From QHWK01 sp035315685 (GTDB lineage Bacteria; Acidobacteriota; Vicinamibacteria; Vicinamibacterales; CAVVIG01): a stretch of 27,267 nucleotides of DNA. The DNA lies in contig DATFXR010000791.1 in NCBI GenBank assembly GCA_035315685.1, positions 1 through 27,267 on the forward strand. Reading direction: 5' to 3'. Of the stretch, positions 22,161-27,267 are shown piece by piece. A program made the translations under genes and the position numbers. A model generated the notes under the pieces. That model worked only from the letters and a program-made list of their open reading frames with translations, was not told where the DNA came from and ran no database searches. Every line of letters begins with the position of its first letter. The stretch's first letter is position 1.

Positions 22161-22281
22161 GTCTCCGCTCTCGAACGGCGGCCGGGCCGAGAGGGCGTGG
22201 CGGGACGCGAGATGGACTGGCTGATCAAACTTGCTCGGTTTGGTATCATGCGTGGCCGCACAAGCATCATTGGAGGTCTCC

Positions 22282-23040
22282 ATGCGAGTAGTCTCGGCGA
22301 TCATCTTCACTGCCGTAGCCATCCTGAATGCAGCCGACGCGTCGTTCTTCGGCACGTGGATTTTCGTGCCGGCAAAAAGTTCGCTGATCGTGCCCGACAT
22401 AACGTTTACGGAACTCGGGCCTGATCAATGGCGGCAGACCGATCAGGACGGGAAGGCATTCACGTTCAAGATGGACGGCCAGAAATATCCCGACGCCTAC
22501 GGTGCCTACGTCTCCGCGAAGAAGATCGACGCCACAACATGGCAGGTGACGAACTACGTGGACGGGAAACCCGCGAGCGTCGATACGATGAAACTGTCGG
22601 CCGATGGGAAAACGCTGGCGGACACGAACAGAATTACGGTGGGCAAACAGCTCGAGTCGTCGGTCTTATGGCACCGTGTCGGGAGTGGCGCCGGGTTTGC
22701 GGGGACGTGGAAGGGCGATCCGATGGCGATGCCGCCTTTCACGCTCGAAGTCTTGCCAACTGGCAGTGACGGGTTAATCTTTCGAGTCGGCGACATCGTT
22801 AGCGTGGACGCGAAGTTTGACGGTAAGTTTTATCCGGTTACCGGGTCGCAAGTCCCGAAGGGTTCGACCGCATCGTTCACCCGGCAGAGCGCAACGGCGT
22901 TCCACACGATCCAGAAGTTCCCGGACGGCACGACGAGCCTCGACGCTGTGGTATCCGTCTCGAACGATGGCAATACACTCACCGAGTCAGGTCAAGCCGG
23001 CACCGCAAAACGCGTATGGGTATTTGAGCGTAAGAAATAG
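22282..23040 (+). CDS. Exported protein of unknown function
   Basis: 252 residues from ATG 22282, with a perfect GGAGG 5 nt upstream, which decides the start against an upstream GTG-type reading at 22231. Signal peptide about 1-20 (MRVVSAIIFTAVAILNAADA). The mature N-terminus SFFGTWIFVPAKSS recalls the 'GTWKLN..KSKF' family of secreted proteins abundant in Acidobacteriota. Two similar halves (TFKMDGQKYPD... and KFDGKFYPVTG..., each with a KLSADGKTL/SVSNDGNTL strand) suggest an internal duplication of a beta domain. No enzyme motif. Confidence 0.8.
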   Translation: MRVVSAIIFTAVAILNAADASFFGTWIFVPAKSSLIVPDITFTELGPDQWRQTDQDGKAFTFKMDGQKYPDAYGAYVSAKKIDATTWQVTNYVDGKPASVDTMKLSADGKTLADTNRITVGKQLESSVLWHRVGSGAGFAGTWKGDPMAMPPFTLEVLPTGSDGLIFRVGDIVSVDAKFDGKFYPVTGSQVPKGSTASFTRQSATAFHTIQKFPDGTTSLDAVVSVSNDGNTLTESGQAGTAKRVWVFERKK

Positions 23041-23189
23041 TCGCCGAGTTGCGATCGGGATGATGGCCTTCTCGATCTTCTCGGACGCGTGAACGGGCGA
23101 TGACGCCCGCTGCGGGCGGGGTGAAGCTGTAGTCCTCGAAGATGGGGGACGACCTGCCGAATAGCCGATACGGCGCTACAATCGCCGGT

Positions 23190-23330
23190 ATGCGACGTTT
23201 TGTCGTGTTGGCAGTCGTCGTCGCTGGATTCTTCGCCCTCGCAACGGCCCACCTATCGAAGGGCGAAGTTATCCTATCCGGACATCCGACACGTCAGTCG
23301 TCGTCCACGGTGGCGCAAGGTAATCCTTTC
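23190..23330 (+). pseudogene. 5' fragment of an exported protein, cut off at the integrase junction
   Basis: ATG 23190 opens a clear signal peptide (MRRFVVLAVVVAGFFALATA) and about 25 further residues before the reading frame enters the antisense of the integrase fragment near 23310-23330. The remainder of the frame to 23516 is read-through. No ribosome binding site of quality. Judged as the broken end of a gene joined to foreign DNA. Confidence 0.45.
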
Positions 23331-23779
23331 AACAACGTCGACAGCCGACGCTGCGGCAATGACGCAGGACGAAACCGGATCAACGCGCTCACCTGCTGGT
23401 CGGAGAACGTCTCGACGATCCGGCGCGGTTCACGCAGCGCGGGGACGCGGGCCGACACGTCGATGTGGCGCTCGGTGAGCGGCCACGAACTGAACGAGTT
23501 GATCGCGCGCAGGTAGGCGTTACAAGCGCCCGCTGCGAGGCCGCGCTGCCGGAGGCCGACGATCCACGACTGCACCACCTCCTTCGTCAACCTGGTCCCG
23601 ACGGTTGGGCGGTTCGCGAGCGTCGTCGACAGCGATCGGTGCGCTTGCCGGTAGCTCTGCTCGGTCTTCGGCGTCCAGTTCCGCAGGTAGCGTCCCCTCT
23701 GCACGAACTGCTCGAACAGGCCGTCGAGCGCGGGCGGTGTGGTAGGATCGGTGGCTCGAAGTGGTTCGGTAGCGGACAT
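23320..23779 (-). pseudogene. Tyrosine recombinase, N-terminal half only
   Basis: From ATG 23779 about 150 residues match the SAM-like core-binding domain of phage-type integrases (RGRYLRNWTPKTEQSYRQAH, then LTKEVVQSWIVGLRQRGL and ACNAYLRAINSFSSW). Homology stops after RPASLPQRRLSTLL, exactly where the catalytic domain with the first Arg should begin. The catalytic R-H-R-Y part is absent, so the protein is inactive. It lies 76 bp from the intact tRNA-Thr and is the natural candidate for the integrase that brought in the 17364-23888 block. Confidence 0.8.
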
Positions 23780-23855
23780 GAGGATTAGCTGCTCTTTCTA
23801 GGCGTCGCCAAAGCAGCCTGATCCCGCATCCTCTTCCCTACCAACAACTTGCCAA

Positions 23856-23931
23856 GCCGGCGTAGCTCAGTTGGTAGAGCAGCTGATTCGTAATCAGCAG
23901 GTCACCAGTTCAAGTCTGGTCGCCGGCTCCA
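23856..23931 (+). tRNA. tRNA-Thr (anticodon CGT), CCA encoded
   Basis: Complete cloverleaf of 76 nt: acceptor GCCGGCG/CGCCGGC, D stem GCTC/GAGC, anticodon stem GCTGA/TCAGC with loop TTCGTAA (anticodon CGT, reads ACG), T stem ACCAG/CTGGT with loop TTCAAGT, discriminator T and encoded CCA. All stems pair perfectly. The first 33 nt are duplicated at 17364. No strong promoter is visible immediately upstream. Confidence 0.97.
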
Positions 23932-24058
23932 TAAGACAACCACACCGACAAGCACTTACAGCAAATCGTGGTCACCCGCCCGAGTTGGTAGTTGGGAAAC
24001 TCAGTCGGTAATTCCGGCCGCGCGGTGGGATCGCGATCGGGCGGTCCGATCGGACCCG

Positions 24059-25432
24059 TCACTTTCGCCCCTCTGTAATCACGTTCGCCCGCTTCCCCCG
24101 AATGCTGTTGGCGAGCTGCCGCCGCTGCCCCTTGGCGATCTCGACCCAGCGGTAGTAGCGCTCCTTCGTTGTGGTCTCCTGCGGTTGTCCAAGCATCTGC
24201 GAGACCCAGCCGAGACTGTCGGGATCTAGCAGGAGGTGGGTTGTCGCGAAGGTGTCGCGCAGGTCGTGAATCGTGAACGACCGCCCGCGCTCGCCCTTGA
24301 GCTTCAGCGCATCGCGCGCCTCGCCGAAGACTGTTCCCGCTTTCCCGTCGGGCCGTCGGGGATCGCCGTTCCGCGTCGTCCAAACGAACGTCGGCTGCGG
24401 GCGTCCACGGGCGAACCAGTGCTCGCGCGCCGTGCCTTGGTCCGCCCGCAGCTGCGTAACGACGTCGTCGCTCAAATCGATCCACTGGTTCTCGCGGTGC
24501 GTCTTGGTCGGCTTCAACCCGTAGCAGTGCAACAGTGCGCCAGTGATCGGCTGCTTGGCCTCGTGAAGCGCACTCGCGGCCTCTCGCTCGTCCTGAGCCT
24601 GCGAAGGCGAGATGCTCTCGACAATGTGCGCGGTCCCGGCGTCGAGGTGGACGCTGTCCCACTGCAGCGCGCAGGCCTCGCCGATCCGCACGCCGGTGTC
24701 GTGCAGGAACAAGAAGAAGGAGTACCACGCGCGGCGGTGCTCGTAGATCCACGCGAGGAACGCCTTGGCCTGGTCCGGCGTCATCGGGTTTGGATCGGGC
24801 CGGAGCGCGACGTGCTTCTCATGCTCGGTGCGGATCTGGTCGCCGAGTCCGAGCGCCGGGTTATGGGTCAAGGTCGTGCCGGACTGCACGCGCACCCAGC
24901 TGAAGAGCGCACTGAGGCAGGCGTGGACGCGGCGGCGCGCCTTGAGTGGCATCCCCGCCGTCTTGGCGAGATCGTCGTAGAACGCCAGGCAGCTGTTCGA
25001 CGTGATGTTCGCCAACGGCCAGGCGCCGATGCGCGGCGTGATGAACTTCAAGCTGTGCGCGTAGGAGCGGCGCGTCGAGGCCTCGTTGTGTCGGCGGACG
25101 TGCTTCATCCATAGTTCCGCCGCCGGTCCTAGCAGGTCGGGGAAGTCGCTTGCGACATCCGGCACCGGCAGTGCCAGGTCGGTAACCGGGGCCTCAACAA
25201 CCGGCGCAGCGGCCTCTGCCCGCTTCCACGCCGCGTCTCGCATCTCCTGCATGGCGATCACGGCGCCGGCTGAGGACGCGACGGCCTCGTTCTCCGTCGC
25301 GTAGAACTCCGCGGCGCGAATCCGTTCGCCTTTCACCATCAGTTCGATGTGGACGCCCCACGGCAGATGGCCCGCCGCGGCGCGCTTGGCGTGGTGCCGG
25401 ATGCTGACGCCCTTTGGCAGCTCGATGCTCAC
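24059..25432 (-). CDS. Tyrosine-type site-specific integrase
   Basis: 457 residues. An N-terminal arm-binding type region (1-60) is followed by a core-binding domain (about 100-200) and a catalytic domain (215-440). Catalytic residues: Arg249 (TGVRIGEA), Lys310 (PTKTHR), His389-x-x-Arg392 (HDLRDTF) and the nucleophile Tyr426 or Tyr427 (RYYRW). The usual second His in 'LGH' is Gln416 (MLGQPQ), an uncommon replacement. The GTG start at 25432 follows the excisionase-like gene by 7 bp with GAGG 6 nt upstream, so the two form one operon. It reads toward the tRNA, whose 3' end is 128 bp from its stop; likely uses this tRNA as attachment site. Confidence 0.92.
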   Translation of the reverse strand: MSIELPKGVSIRHHAKRAAAGHLPWGVHIELMVKGERIRAAEFYATENEAVASSAGAVIAMQEMRDAAWKRAEAAAPVVEAPVTDLALPVPDVASDFPDLLGPAAELWMKHVRRHNEASTRRSYAHSLKFITPRIGAWPLANITSNSCLAFYDDLAKTAGMPLKARRRVHACLSALFSWVRVQSGTTLTHNPALGLGDQIRTEHEKHVALRPDPNPMTPDQAKAFLAWIYEHRRAWYSFFLFLHDTGVRIGEACALQWDSVHLDAGTAHIVESISPSQAQDEREAASALHEAKQPITGALLHCYGLKPTKTHRENQWIDLSDDVVTQLRADQGTAREHWFARGRPQPTFVWTTRNGDPRRPDGKAGTVFGEARDALKLKGERGRSFTIHDLRDTFATTHLLLDPDSLGWVSQMLGQPQETTTKERYYRWVEIAKGQRRQLANSIRGKRANVITEGRK

Positions 25433-25439
25433 GACAGCC

Positions 25440-25715
25440 TCACTTCGTGAGTCGCCGCAGCCAGCGCGCGGCGTGATCCTCTACGGCGTGCGCCGGCGCT
25501 GGCTTGCGCGGCTGGTCGACCGGCGCGAACGACGCGACCCACTGATCGAACTCGCGTTTCGAGATCAGCACCCGCCCACGGCCCTTGCCAGACCCGTGGA
25601 CGTGGTGGTTCGGAAGCGGATTGGTTGCGTCTTTCATGTGGCGTCGCAGCGTCCGGATCGAGAGCCCGCTGTAACGCGCGAGGCCCGCGAGATCGAAGTA
25701 GCGGTCGTCGTCCAT
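25440..25715 (-). CDS. Excisionase-like helix-turn-helix protein
   Basis: 91 residues from ATG 25715 with GGAG 6 nt upstream. The N-terminal 60 residues form a MerR-type winged helix as in Xis/AlpA-like proteins (YFDLAGLARYSGLSIRTLRR, then GRGRVLISKREFDQWVASF). Small size and tight coupling to the integrase gene suggest it directs excision or controls int. The C-terminal 25 residues are Pro- and Ala-rich. Could alternatively be a plain regulator. Confidence 0.8.
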   Translation of the reverse strand: MDDDRYFDLAGLARYSGLSIRTLRRHMKDATNPLPNHHVHGSGKGRGRVLISKREFDQWVASFAPVDQPRKPAPAHAVEDHAARWLRRLTK

Positions 25716-26221
25716 ACCGGCTCCGGTTTGTCATCTGGTCTCCTTCGTCGTCGTCGTCGTCGTGGTTCGTTACTTCCGTCGCACCTCGGGAGCACTCGAT
25801 TTCCTTCTGCTCGGCGGCAGACGGCAGACGTGAGCGAGCTGTCACGACGAGCGCCGACGCCTATCAGCGTCTGACATGTCGTGACGGGCTGACATCAGAC
25901 ATCGGCTTCACTCTGGACGCCGTTGAACCGCCTTCGGCTTTCGGTCGGCGACCTGTTGCTTCACCTGCTCGACGTCGTCCTTTGGGCTTCCTCGATCCGC
26001 CTGGATGGGCTCCGACCTGCGTTCTCCATCGGTTCCGTCCGAGCTCGATTGACGCGATCCGTTCACAGAACACGCCGCGTCCTCGTCATCCCGGCCGGCA
26101 CGTCAGCCTGCCGGCGCGGCGAAGCCAATCGCGCAACGGCCCGCTGCCGAATCATCGCGCAGCGGCACATTGGTCGTCCTCGGAAAACGTCACGACTACG
26201 GCAACGCGAAGGAGGCGATGA
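25716..26221. other. Long non-coding stretch upstream of the excisionase-like gene
   Basis: No convincing gene. It holds six tandem TCG triplets (25745-25762), the inverted-repeat cluster at 25842-25900, and, near its right end, a frame (GTLVVLGKRHDYGNAKEAMI, about 26168-26224) that may be the preceding part of the protease-like pseudogene in another frame. Confidence 0.4.
25842..25900. promoter_or_regulatory. Nested inverted and direct repeats upstream of xis/int
   Basis: Within 59 bp: TCACGAC (25842-25848) with GTCGTGA (25878-25884), GACGC (25856-25860) with GCGTC (25867-25871), GTCTGA (25869-25874) with TCAGAC (25895-25900), and a direct repeat CTGACAT (25871-25877 and 25889-25895, 18 bp apart). 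This density suits operator or arm-type binding sites of the divergent or upstream control region. Confidence 0.4.
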
Positions 26222-26674
26222 TCCCCGCTCGCGATCGACGCTGAGTATGTCAGCGTGACGCCGAGAGCGTTTGGTGGGTTCGTGGTCGCGCGACGCGATC
26301 TCAGGCAGTTGGCGAGACAGCCCACCGGCTACGAAGTGTCGTTCTTCGCTCCGCAGGGACTCTCCGGCGCGCCACTGGTGAGCACCGCGCACGGCGCGCC
26401 GCGCTGCTACGGCTACATGATTCAGCAGGGCACGCTCGGGCTCGGCAGCGACGTCACGCCCGTCGGCATCGCGGTTGGTATCGAGGTGCTGCTCACGATT
26501 CAGTTCGACGGACGTCCGCTCGCACAGACGTTCGGCAGAGAGCCTGTCGTCGCGCGCGCGCCAGTGGCTCCCTCACTGCCTGGCGGTCTGCCTTTGGCGA
26601 TCGATGCCGGCGTCGATGGTTGGCCCGACGACGCTCCGGCGCCCGTGTCGACTGACGCGGAGACGTCGGAGTAG
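26222..26674 (+). pseudogene. C-terminal part of a trypsin-like serine protease-type protein, N-terminus lost or frameshifted
   Basis: The frame is open from 26222 (just after a TGA) through a GTG at 26255 to 26674. The segment YEVSFFAPQGLSGAPLV contains G-x-S-G-x-P, the nucleophile motif of trypsin-fold proteases, followed by a strand-rich part (GIAVGIEVLLTIQF). The His and Asp of the triad are not present in this frame. In the neighbouring frame immediately upstream a protein-like stretch (GTLVVLGKRHDYGNAKEAMI) suggests a frameshift near 26221-26226. After about residue 90 the tail is Pro/Ala-rich. Could also be an intact small protein of 139 residues, but without a triad. Confidence 0.4.
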
Positions 26675-26826
26675 TCGCGAACGATCTGCCGTCAGCGTTC
26701 GCGCGAACAGATCCGGCGCCGAAGGTCTACGCAGCGGGTCGGCAGTGACCGGAGGCGAGCGCAGCGAGCCGAGGTCACGATCCCTGGTCGACTCGATCGC
26801 AGCACCTGCCTCCCCGCTCAGCGTTA

Positions 26827-26931
26827 GTGCCATGCGAGTGCCATTGGCGTGCCGATGGCACTGCGCCGTTGCCGAGTGCCATGAGTGCCACCACCCCTTT
26901 AGGGGTGGCACATGGCACGACGGGCTGGCAC
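26827..26931. repeat. Array of short inverted motifs GTGCCA / TGGCAC
   Basis: In 105 bp there are four GTGCCA (26827, 26838, 26876, 26885) and four TGGCAC (26856, 26906, 26913, 26926), plus one GTGCCG (26849). The central part folds as a hairpin: GTGCCA (26885-26890) and CCACCCC (26891-26897), loop TTTA-type, GGGGTGG then TGGCAC (26913-26918). No gene is encoded in it. Confidence 0.7.
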
Positions 26932-26960
26932 TGCCGGCTGCCGGCACACGACGCCGGCGC

Positions 26961-27233
26961 TCATGCGCGCCGCTTGAGCCCGTCGATTTCTCGCTGCAGC
27001 TGTGCGATCCGCGTCAACTGCGTCTGGAGATCGCGGCGAGTGCGCTGAAGCTGCGTGTCGAGTGCCTCACAGGTCGCGTGAAGCTCACGCCGAAGATCGT
27101 TGATGATCTGCGCACGTTCGTCCAGGAGCTTGATTATCGACTCGAACTCGGCGCGCGTGACGTTCAGCGGGCCGGCCTTGCGGACTCGGCCGATTTTCCT
27201 GACGCGCCGCACGCGCAAGATTCGTTCGGGCAT
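26961..27233 (-). CDS. Small coiled-coil protein
   Basis: 90 residues from ATG 27233. A basic N-terminus (residues 5-20, alternating Arg and Val/Ile) is followed by a long uninterrupted coiled coil (about 27-88; FESIIKLLDERAQIINDLRR, then LQTQLTRIAQLQREIDGLKR). The basic head could bind DNA or RNA; the coil implies oligomerisation. No family recognised. The island context allows a role as accessory or structural protein, but nothing specific can be said. The ribosome binding site is weak. Confidence 0.6.
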   Translation of the reverse strand: MPERILRVRRVRKIGRVRKAGPLNVTRAEFESIIKLLDERAQIINDLRRELHATCEALDTQLQRTRRDLQTQLTRIAQLQREIDGLKRRA

Positions 27234-27267
27234 GGGGTTATGGAAGAGGTAGCTACAATCTTACGCA

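Larger units (their letters stand above)
17364..23888. mobile_element. Putative old integrated element between two tRNA-Thr 5' halves
   Basis: Bounded by a 33-bp direct repeat (17364-17396 and 23856-23888). Contains mostly orphan genes unlike the surrounding metabolic core, several broken, and a truncated integrase adjacent to the right end. The geometry fits an element that recombined within the anticodon loop and supplied a new tRNA 5' half at its right end. The boundaries are seen; the mobility history is inferred. Confidence 0.5.
23889..27267. mobile_element. Second genomic island starting at the tRNA-Thr 3' end (continues beyond window)
   Basis: A full-length tyrosine integrase and an excisionase-like gene lie directly downstream of the tRNA 3' end, the standard layout of tRNA-integrated islands. 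The distal attachment site, expected to repeat part of the tRNA 3' half, is not within this window. Confidence 0.6.

Noticed and set aside
1..27267. CRISPR arrays, rRNA genes, complete insertion sequences
   Set aside because: No regularly spaced identical repeats with unique spacers, no rRNA-like sequence and no transposase gene were seen.

Overview
High-GC bacterial DNA. The gene content (secreted family resembling 'GTW...AKS' proteins, M1 peptidase, HEAT and ankyrin proteins, UPF0047 protein, repeated palindromic spacers) is most consistent with an Acidobacteriota-type genome. This is an inference from style of sequence; no marker gene in the window fixes the taxonomy.

Positions 1-17332 are ordinary chromosome. 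On the minus strand lie the start of thrC and all of hom, preceded by a clear SAM-I riboswitch whose closing helix runs into the hom ribosome binding site. Next comes a siroheme and sulfite assimilation operon (precorrin-2 dehydrogenase, uroporphyrinogen-III methyltransferase, siroheme Fe-S reductase). Directly upstream of it, on the same strand, is a promoter, a 34-residue peptide with four consecutive Cys codons, and a strong intrinsic terminator. I read this as an undescribed cysteine-responsive transcription attenuator and consider it the main discovery in the window. On the plus strand follow an M1 aminopeptidase and an ankyrin protein. On the minus strand follow a 3-methyladenine DNA glycosylase, a HEAT-repeat protein and uvrA, then DoxX and MarR genes. 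Divergent from marR is a Tat-exported sulfite dehydrogenase with its cytochrome c, then a cupin gene. A minus-strand yjbQ gene closes this part. DoxX and marR carry matching operator-like sites, and the second site also lies over the sulfite dehydrogenase promoter. Imperfect short-period palindromes fill several spacers; one of them encodes the signal peptide of the HEAT protein.

Positions 17364-23888 are an accessory block bounded by a 33-bp direct repeat of the 5' half of tRNA-Thr(CGT). The left copy is a broken tRNA that keeps a promoter-like -10 box; the right copy belongs to the intact tRNA. Between them are mostly plus-strand orphan genes (a frameshifted zinc-ribbon/HNH-like protein, small membrane proteins, a Big2 lipoprotein, an endonuclease/exonuclease/phosphatase protein, a secreted protein) and a truncated integrase next to the intact tRNA. 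The block looks like an old integrated element that recombined at the anticodon loop.

From 23889 to the end a second, fresher island begins at the 3' end of the same tRNA. It has a full-length tyrosine integrase and an excisionase-like gene in one operon, a repeat-rich control region, a decayed trypsin-like protease fragment, an array of short inverted GTGCCA motifs, and a coiled-coil protein.

Taken together, the core half has three sulfur-linked control points: SAM at homoserine synthesis, Cys at sulfite reduction, and a MarR protein at periplasmic sulfite oxidation.
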